Positions 1 through 8,826 are shown, numbered from the stretch's first letter. The stretch: 64,000 nucleotides of DNA from Poriferisphaera corsica (GCF_007747445.1 NZ_CP036425.1:1-64000); one strand, 5' to 3'. Made by a program: numbers and translations. Notes: generated from the sequence alone by a model not told the origin.

Positions 1-1416
1 ATGGCGAAACTCGATAACACCCAGTGGCGCGAGATGATGACATACTTGCGCAAGAAACATCCCTCCATCTGCCGCCAGTGGTTCGAGGACCTTACTCCTA
101 TTACCCTCGATTCCGGCCTACTGCAGATCCAAACCACAACCCCACTCCAACAAAACTATCTCCAAAAACGCTGCCTCGATCAATTCACCGAAGCCGCTCA
201 AGCCATCACCGGCAACCTCGTCGCCGTTCGCTTCGTCGATCGGCCCGCAACTCCCAAAACCCCACCGGCTCCAACCGGCCCAACCACCGTCAACACCGGC
301 GTCCGACCCGTCCTGCAAAACGGCCAGACCTCCCTCGAAGCCGACCAAATGGTCATCAGCCCCGACTACTCCTTCGAAAACTTCATCACCGGCCCCAACA
401 ACCAGCTCGCTTACGCCGCTTCTGTCGCCGTCGCTAACCAGCCCGGCACAGCCTACAACCCACTCTTCATCCACGGCGGTGTCGGCCTCGGCAAAACCCA
501 CCTCCTCCAAGCCATCTGTCAGCAGATCCTCTCTGCAAACCCCGACACAAATATCCTCTACGTCTCATGCGACGCATTCATGAATCAGTTCCTCGAATGT
601 GTCCAGTCCGGCCAGATGAACGAATTCCGTCATCGATACCGCCACGTGGACGTCCTCGTCATCGACGACATCCACTTCCTCGCCAAGCGCGACCGCACCC
701 AGGAAGAGTTCTTCCATACCTTCAACGAACTCTACCAATCCAACAAACAAATCGTGCTCAGTTCCGACGCCGCACCATCCGAAATCCCCGACCTCGAAGA
801 CCGACTCGTCTCACGCTTCCAGTGGGGCCTCGTCACTCAGGTCACAAAGCCCGGCTTCGAAACCCGCGTCGCAATCCTCAAAGCAAAAGCACGTCTCCGT
901 GGCATCGAACTCCCCGAAGACGTCATCAACTACATCGCTTCGAAGATCGACTCCAATGCCCGTGAACTCGAAGGTGCATTCACCACCGTTCAAGGCCACG
1001 CCGCCCTCCAAGACCAACCCATCACACTCAAACTCGCACAAACCGCCCTCGGCGACACCCTCGCCGCCTCCGGCCCCAAATCAAATCAGGTCACACTCCA
1101 AAACATCATCGACGTCGTCACCGAGTTCTACAACGTTCGCTTGTCCGACCTCCAGTCTCGCCGCCGTCACAAATCGGTCACCGAACCTCGTCAGGTCTGT
1201 ATGTTCCTCGCCCGTAAGCGCACCCGCTTCTCTCTCGAAGAGATCGGCGGCTACTTCGGCGGCCGCGACCATACCACCGTCATGCACTCGATCCGCACGA
1301 TCGACGACCGTATGAAGAAAGACGAAAACTTCGGCATCCAAGTCAACCAACTCGACGCCCAAATCGGCAACGCACCCGCTCACCCCACAACCCCCCCATT
1401 AGCCGAACGCGTCTAG
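1..1416 (+). CDS. dnaA: Chromosomal replication initiator protein DnaA
   Basis: DnaA is the AAA+ ATPase that binds DnaA boxes, melts the origin and loads the replicative helicase. The 471-residue protein has the family layout: an N-terminal domain I, a Pro/Thr-rich linker (about residues 80-110), the AAA+ core with Walker A GGVGLGKTH (about 159-167) and Walker B VLVIDDIHF (about 217-225), and a C-terminal helix-turn-helix with the DnaA signature GRDHTTVMHS near residue 421. Length is normal. The ATG at base 1 is the only sensible start; because the window begins there, the promoter and any autoregulatory boxes lie outside it. The gene is C-rich on the coding strand, unlike the G-rich operon at 10-24 kb. 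An origin candidate lies about 5.5 kb downstream rather than next to the gene. Identification is firm. Confidence 0.98.
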   Translation: MAKLDNTQWREMMTYLRKKHPSICRQWFEDLTPITLDSGLLQIQTTTPLQQNYLQKRCLDQFTEAAQAITGNLVAVRFVDRPATPKTPPAPTGPTTVNTGVRPVLQNGQTSLEADQMVISPDYSFENFITGPNNQLAYAASVAVANQPGTAYNPLFIHGGVGLGKTHLLQAICQQILSANPDTNILYVSCDAFMNQFLECVQSGQMNEFRHRYRHVDVLVIDDIHFLAKRDRTQEEFFHTFNELYQSNKQIVLSSDAAPSEIPDLEDRLVSRFQWGLVTQVTKPGFETRVAILKAKARLRGIELPEDVINYIASKIDSNARELEGAFTTVQGHAALQDQPITLKLAQTALGDTLAASGPKSNQVTLQNIIDVVTEFYNVRLSDLQSRRRHKSVTEPRQVCMFLARKRTRFSLEEIGGYFGGRDHTTVMHSIRTIDDRMKKDENFGIQVNQLDAQIGNAPAHPTTPPLAERV

Positions 1417-1504
1417 CCCCCGGAAGTGCTGACCACTTCCAACTTGACCGTTCACTTGCCCCGATGAATCAACAAGTGACTGACCTAACAACTAAATAGA
1501 CACC

Positions 1505-1537
1505 AAAAAAAGCTGACGCACAAACGTCAGTTTTTTT
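1505..1537 (+). terminator. Intrinsic terminator after dnaA
   Basis: Stem CTGACG (1513-1518) pairs with CGTCAG (1525-1530) around a six-base loop, followed by seven T. An A-run just upstream means it could also work weakly in the opposite direction. It lies 97 bases after the dnaA stop. Confidence 0.75.
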
Positions 1538-1599
1538 ATTATTTATATTTCCAATGATCGCCAACTTCCCGATCACGTTCCCCAAAGAACGATCACACC

Positions 1600-2523
1600 T
1601 CAAACCCCCAACTCATCACACGTCTTATGTCCCGCATCAACCGATTCGATCCCCACTCCCAACTTCTGGGAAAGATATCGCCCCGCTGAATAACTCTTCC
1701 AACCTTCCTTCACCCATTTTCGAAGACTGTAATGATCCCACAACACCCAATACTCATATCCCCCCACCTCACGTTCAATTAAAAACCCCACCCAGCTCCG
1801 CCTCGTATCATGAGTCTCATTCCCCCGCCTCACATACGTATCACGGCTAACATCAATAAACTTCACAATCTCATCAGCCTCAAACCGCACCCCCACATTC
1901 TCCATCACCACCGACCTCTCCCTGAAATTAACAACAATTTTCGCCCCCCACCTTTTCATATGTCGATTATAAATATTAGCCGTAAGAATAATCACAAACA
2001 TTGGGACAATGACAAAGATCAAAATAGCAGCACTGCTTGATCCAAACACATTTCCATTCAAATACATCACACGCGAACCAATCAACCCAAAAATAACCAT
2101 AACCACATACAACAACACCATTGGTATCTGCCGCGCGCCAATAATCAACTGATCATGTTTAATCTGAAACCCCAGTCTCAGATCACTGACCCGCATCTTG
2201 AATTGCTTTAATACATCCCTCCGCTCTAGATCACTATCGTATAGCCGTACAATCCCAAATTTCTTTCCCGCCTGAATCCGATCATACGCACTCATCGGCC
2301 CAATCGATTTCTCAACCACCTTTTCGACATCATGACTTCTACCAATCTTCTTCTCATCAACATCTAATGCCTGATTCGTCTTCACACCCCGATCAAGCTT
2401 TGCTTCTACATTTTTATTCGTTTCAGCAAAAATATCTGTTTTTGTAGCTCCCTCTTTAACCTTCTTTTCAACCGCTTCCCCATACTTATGCTGCTTCAAA
2501 TCTTGACTCGAAAACTTCGCCAT
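1600..2523 (-). CDS. Hypothetical protein with two membrane segments
   Basis: I do not recognise this 307-residue protein. The N-terminal third (residues 1-100) is charged and lysine-rich with no signal peptide (it begins MAKFSSQDLKQHKYG), suggesting a cytoplasmic helical or coiled region. Two adjacent hydrophobic segments follow at about residues 133-155 and 163-185, then a C-terminal soluble domain with several Trp and Tyr residues. The layout resembles membrane proteins carrying a PH-like domain after a hairpin of two helices, but that is only an impression. The ATG at 2523 fits a real start. It is transcribed away from dnaA and lies 70 bases downstream of the chitinase-like gene on the same strand, so the two may be co-transcribed. 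Confidence 0.7.
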   Translation of the reverse strand: MAKFSSQDLKQHKYGEAVEKKVKEGATKTDIFAETNKNVEAKLDRGVKTNQALDVDEKKIGRSHDVEKVVEKSIGPMSAYDRIQAGKKFGIVRLYDSDLERRDVLKQFKMRVSDLRLGFQIKHDQLIIGARQIPMVLLYVVMVIFGLIGSRVMYLNGNVFGSSSAAILIFVIVPMFVIILTANIYNRHMKRWGAKIVVNFRERSVVMENVGVRFEADEIVKFIDVSRDTYVRRGNETHDTRRSWVGFLIEREVGGYEYWVLWDHYSLRKWVKEGWKSYSAGRYLSQKLGVGIESVDAGHKTCDELGV

Positions 2524-2593
2524 CTATTTTGCTCCCGTTTCAACATCGTCATATCTCTACATTCCAGATGCCCACCCGCACAATCACCTCTAT

Positions 2594-4117
2594 CTAACCA
2601 TTAGACTTATTCCCCACAATCACCGTCAGCGCCTTCCCGCCATCCTTCCAACTCTTCTTTACAATCCCAACATCTTTCCCATCAACCTTCCCGTCCGCAT
2701 TCAGATCCCCCATCCCCCACGCCTTCTCAACATCCTCTTCCCCCAGCGTCTCCTCCAACCAATTCCGCCGCATCATCATCAAATCTCCCTTCGTCAACAT
2801 CCCATCAAAATTCAAATCCGGCAAACCCTTCTTCATCATGATCTCCTTATAAATCGCCTTCAAAAGCGACTTCTCACCCACCGCATCCTGCCCCAACTGC
2901 CAGATCATCACACCCTTAAGCCGCTTATCAATCGCCCACGCAACCCGCTCACGCATCGACTTGATATTCGTAAACGCAACCCCCTTCACCTCATCCACAT
3001 CCTCACTAATCCCCGGATTCTCCTTCAAAATCGTCCCATACCCCTTCGCCTTGCTCCACGTCTTCAAATCCCTCCCATAAAACGGCACCCCCATCACCAA
3101 CTTCTCTTCCGCATTCTTAATCCCATTCTTCTTCATCAAACTCAGCCAGTAATTCACCGATTCCTTCACCTTATCAATCGGACTATTCACCGGCTGAAAA
3201 TCGTACGTCATCGTCATCACCGCATCCTGCGCAAACCCACGCTTGAGCAGCATCGGTATCTTCTGCATCACCGCCGTACCCACCGTCTTCTTCCCACCCT
3301 TCAGCGCCATCGTCAGCTCATATAAAAACTCCGAATACCCCTTCGTCTGCTCACCCGGATCCGGATACTCCCAGTCCAAATTAAAACCATCCAACCGGTG
3401 CTTCTTCACAAACAGCGAAATCTCTCTCACCAACTTCCGGCGCAACTTTAGCGTCGTCATCACCTTCACATACTTCTTCTGTATCTCAGCCGTCCGCCAC
3501 CCACCAATCGCCACATGAACCTTGAGCCCCTTCCCTTTCGCCGCCCGGCTCATCCGCTTCAAAAAATCAACATTTCCCTGCCCCATCGAAACTTCAGCCT
3601 CAATATTCATGCCCGCCTTAAAAAAAATCACATCCGTCAGGTACTCCATCTTCACCTTCGGCCAGAAAGCCTTCACATAATCCGGCATGTATCCATACAC
3701 GCGAAATTCCGCCGCTTCCAAACCCCTTACGGGCCGCACCCCACCCACTTTTAATTCATCCTTCACCGCCGCACGTTCTTGCATCGCCTTCTCGCGCGCA
3801 GCCTTCCGCTTCGCCTCCATCTCCTCTCGTTTCTTCCGCAGCGCCTCTTCTCGATCCTTCTCAGACCCCTCATCATCCGCAGCCTTTTCCTCCCCACTCT
3901 CCTCCTCTCCAACCTCTGCCTTTTCCTCCGTTTGCTCATCCACTTTCTCAATCTGCTCCGCGCGTTCACGATCCCGCATCCGCCGCCTGCGCGATCGACT
4001 CCGATCAGCCCCCCACCCATCCTCTACCACACAAAACAGCACCGCCCCCACCAACAACGCGCAGAAACACACCCGCCCCATTTCCGTTAACTTCTTACAA
4101 TCATTGAACATACTCAT
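2594..4117 (-). CDS. Secreted GH18 chitinase-like glycoside hydrolase with dockerin-like tail
   Basis: This is a glycoside hydrolase family 18 protein, probably cleaving beta-1,4-GlcNAc-containing polymers such as chitin or peptidoglycan-like glycans outside the cytoplasm. The signature DGFNLDWEYP holds the DxxDxDxE catalytic motif, with the acid/base Glu near residue 250. Before the catalytic domain are a hydrophobic signal segment (CFCALLVGAVLFCVV) and a highly charged Arg/Glu/Lys linker of about 100 residues. After it are two Asp/Asn-rich loops (LNFDGMLTKGD and LNADGKVDGKD) that look like a type I dockerin or paired calcium-binding repeats. The open frame extends to a TTG at 4147; I prefer ATG 4117 (4111 and 4081 are alternatives) since no strong ribosome-binding site decides it. 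The substrate cannot be deduced from context. Confidence 0.85.
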   Translation of the reverse strand: MSMFNDCKKLTEMGRVCFCALLVGAVLFCVVEDGWGADRSRSRRRRMRDRERAEQIEKVDEQTEEKAEVGEEESGEEKAADDEGSEKDREEALRKKREEMEAKRKAAREKAMQERAAVKDELKVGGVRPVRGLEAAEFRVYGYMPDYVKAFWPKVKMEYLTDVIFFKAGMNIEAEVSMGQGNVDFLKRMSRAAKGKGLKVHVAIGGWRTAEIQKKYVKVMTTLKLRRKLVREISLFVKKHRLDGFNLDWEYPDPGEQTKGYSEFLYELTMALKGGKKTVGTAVMQKIPMLLKRGFAQDAVMTMTYDFQPVNSPIDKVKESVNYWLSLMKKNGIKNAEEKLVMGVPFYGRDLKTWSKAKGYGTILKENPGISEDVDEVKGVAFTNIKSMRERVAWAIDKRLKGVMIWQLGQDAVGEKSLLKAIYKEIMMKKGLPDLNFDGMLTKGDLMMMRRNWLEETLGEEDVEKAWGMGDLNADGKVDGKDVGIVKKSWKDGGKALTVIVGNKSNG

Positions 4118-4305
4118 ATCATCCCAGATCCCCCCCCCATCCTGCAACCCTTTTTCATATCAGCCCAAAACCACTTTTTTCTTTCATTCATTGCGCCTCT
4201 CCAACACTTCACCTCTGCCATACCAAAATCGCTTTAATTCAAGCTTTTTTCACATATCCTCAATAAATACAGCACATTCACCTCCCTTGTTTCTGAGCAG
4301 AACCC

Positions 4306-5622
4306 ATGAAAAAATCCAGCTTCCTCCTACCCATCTGCCTCACCACATTGCTCGCCCCCAACCTCTCCGCCCTCGATTCCCAATTCGGCTCACTCGGCCG
4401 CTGGACCGAAACCGCCACCAACCCCAACACCGGCGCAATCGGCGACCACGGTTCACCCATGACCGTCACATGGTCAATCGTCCCCGACGGCACACCCATG
4501 TCCGGTAGCCGTATCGAACCGGGCACGACCAGCTCCTTCATCTCTCTCCTCGACGGCCGATTCGACCCCACACACACCGGCGGCAGCGACCTCACCAAAC
4601 GCGCATGGTTCCCCACCATCAGACAAGCATTCGACCGCTGGGACGAACTCTCAGGCCTAACCATGAAATACTCCGTCGATGACGGCGCAACACACAAACC
4701 ATTCGGCGCTGAAGGTAAACTCGGCGTCCGCGGCGACATCCGCATCGCCTCTTCCGACTACTCACCCGGGTCACTCGCCTACAGCTACTACCCAAACCTC
4801 AGCGAAATGGTCATCAAATCATCCACTGCAAATTCCTGGCACCTCTTCAAACCCTCAAAACCCATCAACCACCTCAATAACCCATACCTCAACAACCTCA
4901 TCGCACACGAATCCGGCCACGGACTCGGACTACCCCACCTACGCTCCGACAACACCAAACAACTCATGGAACCTAACCTCCAAACCTCATTCTTCGGCCC
5001 ACAAATGGATGACATCCTCCGTATCCATCGACTCTACGGCGACAAATACGAAACCATCCGACGCAACGAATCCTTCCAGCACGCACTCAACATTGGCAAC
5101 CTCAACCAAAACACAAACTTCGCCATCGGCCTCGATGCCGATCGTAACCACGACCAACTCGTCCAGTACAACGAAGCCGACTTCGTCTCAATCGACGATA
5201 ACTCCGACCGCGATTTCTACAAATTCTCACTCGATTCTAACTCTCTATTAGACATCGCACTCAACCCCCAAGGCATCAACTTCCTACGCAACAACATGGA
5301 ACCCTCCGGCGAACCTCGACTCCCTCAACTCAACTACGACATGACCGCCCTCTCAAACCTCGGCTTCGTCATCTACGATGACGCCGGCAATGCCATCCGT
5401 TGGCGTAACAGCAACTCCAAAGGCTTCAGCGAATCACTCAACGACTACTTCCTCGCCGCCGGCGATTACTTCCTCCGTGTCTACGGCCAGGACGACAACA
5501 CACAATTCTACTCACTCGAAATCAACGCCGTCGCCATCCCCGAACCCGCATCACTCCTCATCCTCTCCTCACTACTCATCCCCTTAACGCGACGCCGACC
5601 GACCGCAAAAATAACGTCATAG
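4306..5622 (+). CDS. Matrixin-like zinc metalloprotease with PEP-CTERM anchor
   Basis: This is a secreted zinc protease. The N-terminus (MKKSSFLLPICLTTLLAPNLSA) is a signal peptide. The motif HESGHGLGLPH near residues 200-210 matches the metzincin zinc site HExxHxxGxxH, as in matrixins. A second half with Asp/Asn-rich stretches resembles bacterial pre-peptidase C-terminal domains. The tail IPEPASLLILSSLLIP followed by TRRRP is a classic PEP-CTERM sorting signal: Pro-Glu-Pro, a hydrophobic helix, then Arg. In known systems the tail is processed by an exosortase and the protein is delivered to the outer surface or matrix; no exosortase gene lies in this window. The upstream 150 bases are AT-rich and separate it from the divergent chitinase-like gene. 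The substrate is unknown. Confidence 0.85.
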   Translation: MKKSSFLLPICLTTLLAPNLSALDSQFGSLGRWTETATNPNTGAIGDHGSPMTVTWSIVPDGTPMSGSRIEPGTTSSFISLLDGRFDPTHTGGSDLTKRAWFPTIRQAFDRWDELSGLTMKYSVDDGATHKPFGAEGKLGVRGDIRIASSDYSPGSLAYSYYPNLSEMVIKSSTANSWHLFKPSKPINHLNNPYLNNLIAHESGHGLGLPHLRSDNTKQLMEPNLQTSFFGPQMDDILRIHRLYGDKYETIRRNESFQHALNIGNLNQNTNFAIGLDADRNHDQLVQYNEADFVSIDDNSDRDFYKFSLDSNSLLDIALNPQGINFLRNNMEPSGEPRLPQLNYDMTALSNLGFVIYDDAGNAIRWRNSNSKGFSESLNDYFLAAGDYFLRVYGQDDNTQFYSLEINAVAIPEPASLLILSSLLIPLTRRRPTAKITS

Positions 5623-5664
5623 CACCACAAAACAGCCCATGGAATCAGATTCTCCTGATCCTCC

Positions 5665-5702
5665 AAAACCGCTACGTATCTATCGGGACGTAGCGGTTTT
5701 TT
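5665..5702. terminator. Strong bidirectional intrinsic terminator
   Basis: A perfect 13-bp stem (AAAACCGCTACGT at 5665-5677 with its complement at 5688-5700) has a ten-base loop and is followed by T. It sits between convergent genes, and the stop codon of the leftward gene falls inside the loop, so it probably serves both. Confidence 0.85.
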
Positions 5703-6072
5703 CTTGCCCATGCCCATCCGCATCCCCCCAATCAAACACCCTGATCTCGTCCGCGATCATCCCATACACATGATTCATCCTTTTCGTAGCCTCGCTCTTC
5801 TTCAGCCGCTGACGAAGCCCGATCATATACCGCAAGCACAACAGACAAAACATATCCATCACGCGATCTCCCAATTGTCTATCATTCACCCGCTCACTCA
5901 ATTCATCAATCCCGTCCAGAAAATCTAATTGAAGCTTCACATACCCATCCTCCCCGATGCATGCCCATGCCCGCGGGTGTTCTCGCTCAATCATCTCGAT
6001 CAACAACATCCCATCCCGCCGCATCTGTTCGATACTCATAACCTCATCTATTTTTTGCCCAGCATTCGACAT
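5680..6072 (-). CDS. Hypothetical protein, 130 residues
   Basis: I do not recognise the family. The product is soluble, acidic and helical, with no signal peptide or membrane segment; it begins MSNAGQKIDEVMSIEQMRRDG and contains a short Cys pair (FCLLC). The frame is open to 6102, but ATG 6072 is preceded by a good ribosome-binding site (AAGGAG, spacing about 6), so I place the start there. The reading frame has the G-rich coding strand typical of leftward genes in this part of the window, which supports it as real. Its stop overlaps the bidirectional terminator shared with the protease gene. Beyond it to the left-hand side of its promoter begins the large gene-free stretch with the origin candidate. 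Confidence 0.65.
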   Translation of the reverse strand: MSNAGQKIDEVMSIEQMRRDGMLLIEMIEREHPRAWACIGEDGYVKLQLDFLDGIDELSERVNDRQLGDRVMDMFCLLCLRYMIGLRQRLKKSEATKRMNHVYGMIADEIRVFDWGDADGHGQEKTATSR

Positions 6073-6231
6073 GATTTGCTCCTTCAGACATGATCTTGTC
6101 ACCTCCCATCCCTTCTAAAGACGCATGCTCTGCTCCCATATTTCACCTCGCAATCATTTTCTACTCGTAACACACAGACAACGATGTGGTCGTCCAATCT
6201 CAAATAAATAGGGAAGTGAAATCACGGGACG

Positions 6232-6345
6232 ATCAGGGCAATGGAGAAGGAAGAGGGCAGGGGATCAGAGGTGAGAAAAAGGAGGCAAAAGGAGAGGGGG
6301 AGAGATGAGGGGATGAGGTGGGGGGGATGAGGGGGGATGGGGGGA
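6232..6345 (+). other. Polypurine tract with G-quadruplex potential
   Basis: From about 6240 the top strand is almost entirely purine and contains successive G-runs at 6296-6300, 6309-6312, 6320-6326, 6331-6336 and 6339-6344. Five runs of four or more G with short spacers satisfy the usual G-quadruplex pattern. It lies in the gene-free region between the small gene at 5680-6072 and the origin candidate. No coding frame explains it. Confidence 0.6.
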
Positions 6346-6920
6346 TGGATCGCACGGAAATATTTTATGGCGCGCATCTGTGCGCAAATTCAGTCGTGAT
6401 AAAGCTGTGTTTTTAACCATTCATTAGCTTCAAACGCACCAAACCTTAATCGTTTCACGACAAAACTCGCGATTTCGTAACTGTTTTGAGCCTTTACCAA
6501 ATTCATCTCTAACAACTTATCAAACCAAGATTTAGCACTGAAAACACAGAAAATAGGCGCGTTTGTGCGCGCTGCAACCATTTTGAAAATTCGTTCAGCC
6601 AACCCTCATGCCGCGCGCACACACCGCGCCGACTGCTGTCATTTTCGTGCGCCCATCACACACTTTCCCCCCAACAAATAGCATTCCAAAGGAGCTCCGC
6701 ATTCGTATCTCCGCACACCCAACCTATCGCCTATCTCTCACCTCAATTCATCGCTCGTATCACTCCCATCACCCCCCCCCATCGCCCCTCCATTTCTTAC
6801 ACCGTGTCAATAACGCCCGATAACTGCGCGAGCGCCCGGCGCGCGCGCATTATCGGACAGTACTGCAACCTATCCTCTCAACTCATCACTCCGATTCACC
6901 TCGAATGACACCGCGCTCAC

Positions 6921-7076
6921 TTACCGACAACCGCACCTAATCCCTACAAACCTCACCACTTAACATCGCGCGCTATCGCCACGTTATCCACAGAAATTGT
7001 GCATAAGCGTCCCCCCACTGTCGTTAACAATGCGCAACCCTCAGTTACCGACAAGGCGGATCTCAAGTTACCGACA
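6921..7076 (+). repeat. Three TTACCGACA repeats
   Basis: The nonamer TTACCGACA is found at 6921-6929, 7045-7053 and 7068-7076. It differs from the DnaA box TTATCCACA at two positions. Its repetition in the same orientation around a perfect box suggests low-affinity DnaA sites or binding sites for another initiator-associated protein. Confidence 0.55.
6984..7006. promoter_or_regulatory. Inverted pair of DnaA boxes
   Basis: TTATCCACA (6984-6992) is a perfect consensus DnaA box. Five bases further, TGTGCATAA (6998-7006) is the inverted complement of TTATGCACA, one mismatch from consensus. A further single-mismatch box, TGCGGATAA, lies at 7127-7135 on the opposite strand. Confidence 0.7.
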
Positions 7077-7312
7077 GTCGCGCCCGATAAAGCGCTGCCG
7101 TCTAACCATGTGTTTGTCAGTTAGCCTGCGGATAACCGGGGGGAAAACTGCCCTTTCGCGCCGCCCATATGTCTCGGAGCGCGCGCCGCGCGGTCCTATA
7201 ACTGCGCGAGCGCGCGCCTCACCAGTACTGGCAAGCGAGTTATTATCGGCGCTTCGGCGCGTACCGGCGCCTAAATGACAAGTTTTCAAGCCCCTGGTAA
7301 GTAAAACGTAAA

Positions 7313-7348
7313 TCATCGTAAATATTTAATTAATAAGATTTTATACCA
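7313..7348. other. AT-rich tract, possible unwinding element
   Basis: About 35 bases are almost only A and T (around AAATATTTAATTAATAAG), next to the GC-rich boxed region. A second AT-rich patch with repeated TATATATC lies at about 7428-7442. Either could serve as the duplex-unwinding element of the origin candidate; no start codon or gene is associated with them. Confidence 0.45.
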
Positions 7349-7449
7349 TGCTTAAGAGATCTGTTTCAGGCTTCCGGGGGAGCTTTCCACAAAGCGCCAG
7401 CATAACTACTAGGTAAGAAGAATATATATCTATATATCTCTTTAGAACT

Positions 7450-7876
7450 GTCATCTTTCGATTCAACCAACAACCGCACCTTTGATTCTTTCAACCCGAT
7501 CTCATTCAGCCACTAGCAAGCTGTTATTCCACATCACACACACCAACTCACCTTCTTTCTAGGTACCACAGAATCCCCTCTCATGCTGCACTCTGGCACA
7601 CAACACCCAACCACATCAATCACATCCACCTCGCCCGCAAACACCCCTTCACAAGCGTTCCTGACCCGCATCCCCACAAAGCCTAGCCTGCTGAGCGCCG
7701 CTATAGATTTTCATCTCACAAGCGTGATCATACCTCAGCATAACAAGCTTTATTTATCGGACGTTATGTCAGTAAGCCGGTGCAAAGCCCATGGAAATCA
7801 TCCCTCCCTGTCATCCCCGATCCCCTCACTATCTCTACTCACCACCTCAAGCCGAACCGGGGGGAAAGAGGGGGGA
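7450..7876. other. Gene-free, C-rich stretch
   Basis: I see no supported gene here. Short open frames exist but lack ribosome-binding sites and a plausible protein composition. The sequence is C-rich on the top strand up to about 7850 and becomes G-rich immediately after, at the end of mutM. Confidence 0.5.
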
Positions 7877-8725
7877 TCAGTGTTGGCAAGTGGTGCAGTA
7901 AACGGTGGTACGGCCGGCAAGGGTGGTTTGCTTTAGCGGATGGCCGCAGGTTGGGCAGGGGTGACCGGACGGTTTGCCGTAGACGAGATGATTGAGTTGA
8001 TAGGAGCCAAAATCACCTTGGCCGTTGACGAAGTCGCGGAGCGTGGAACCGCCTGCATCAATCGCAGCTCGCAGAACAGTTTGGGTATGCTCAATGAGGA
8101 TCTCAGATTGAGGTTTGGTAATTCGGTCAGCTCGGCGCTTGGGTGAGAGCTTGGAGAGATGGAGGATTTCATCGACATAGATGTTGCCGAGGCCGGCAAC
8201 GAGGGATTGATCGAGCAGAGCGGCTTTGAGGTTGCGGCGGGTGCGTTTGAGGCTGGCATAGATTTGGGATGGGGTGATAATAAGCGCGTCGGGGCCGAGT
8301 GCTGCCCAGCGGGAGGAGAGGAGGGTATTGAAGTTGGGCAGGAGGTGGAGCGAGCCAAAGCGGCGCGGGTCACGGAAGATGAGCCGTTGCGGGGATGAGG
8401 TTTTTAGGTTGGGATTGGTGACAGTGAAGGAGAGGTGGGTGTGTTTGGGGAGTAAGGTGGGTGTGTTATGAGTCGTTAATTGACCGGTCATGCCGAGGTG
8501 GCAAACGAGGATGAGATTGCTTGAGGTTTGGATTGCGAACTGTTTGCCGCGGCGATGGAGGGCGGTGATGGTGGTGTTTTTAAGTTGGCTGATTTTTAGT
8601 GGTGGCGACTGAGGAAAGGTTTGGAGGAAGTCGGGTCGGTGGAGTGTGATGGATGAGATGCTGCTACCCATGAGGATGGGTGTGAGGGAGCGGACAACGT
8701 TTTCGACTTCGGGCAGTTCAGGCAT
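7877..8725 (-). CDS. mutM: Formamidopyrimidine-DNA glycosylase (Fpg/MutM)
   Basis: This bifunctional DNA glycosylase/AP lyase removes 8-oxoguanine and formamidopyrimidines in base-excision repair. The 282-residue protein begins MPELPEVENV, giving the catalytic N-terminal proline (after Met removal) and Glu of the family. The helix-two-turn-helix region (LLDQSLVAGLGNIYVDEIL) is intact, and the C-terminus holds the four-cysteine zinc finger CPTCGHPLKQ...CTTC. Length is normal. It is the first gene right of the origin candidate, transcribed toward it, and its codons are C-rich, so the top strand is G-rich. No neighbour suggests an operon. Confidence 0.96.
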   Translation of the reverse strand: MPELPEVENVVRSLTPILMGSSISSITLHRPDFLQTFPQSPPLKISQLKNTTITALHRRGKQFAIQTSSNLILVCHLGMTGQLTTHNTPTLLPKHTHLSFTVTNPNLKTSSPQRLIFRDPRRFGSLHLLPNFNTLLSSRWAALGPDALIITPSQIYASLKRTRRNLKAALLDQSLVAGLGNIYVDEILHLSKLSPKRRADRITKPQSEILIEHTQTVLRAAIDAGGSTLRDFVNGQGDFGSYQLNHLVYGKPSGHPCPTCGHPLKQTTLAGRTTVYCTTCQH

Positions 8726-8826
8726 GGCAATTTTGTAATTGTGAGATTTATGGTGATTAATTATTGTAGCTTGTGATGATATGAAGTGAATGGTTGCTAA
8801 AAGAAATGATACCGAGGGTTGGCGAA

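Larger units (their letters stand above)
6820..7213 (+). repeat. 16-bp exact direct repeat flanking the DnaA boxes
   Basis: ATAACTGCGCGAGCGC occurs at 6820-6835 and again at 7198-7213, in the same orientation, with the DnaA box and TTACCGACA repeats between them. Both copies are followed by runs of alternating G and C. Confidence 0.7.
6780..7450. other. oriC: Candidate replication origin (oriC)
   Basis: This gene-free stretch combines several origin hallmarks: a perfect DnaA box at 6984-6992, near-match boxes at 6998-7006 and 7127-7135, three TTACCGACA repeats, a 16-base direct repeat at its edges, GC-alternating segments, then an AT-rich run at about 7313-7348. The top strand changes from C-rich (dnaA side) to G-rich (from about 7.86 kb on), as expected where two leading strands diverge. 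That dnaA is 5.5 kb away is not unusual. What is inference: that replication starts here. It would fail if a stronger DnaA-box cluster exists just upstream of dnaA, outside the window. Confidence 0.6.

Noticed and set aside
4278-4745. 155-residue frame antisense to the metalloprotease gene
   Set aside because: It is the complement of a well supported gene with signal peptide and zinc motif.
6390-6602. 70-residue frame on the minus strand in the origin region
   Set aside because: It begins at a TTG without a usable ribosome-binding site, shows no motif, and lies next to repeated GC-alternating sequence; I regard it as chance.
7583-7936. 117-residue frame on the plus strand between origin and mutM
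   Set aside because: Low-complexity Ser/Thr/Pro composition, overlaps mutM, and no ribosome-binding site.
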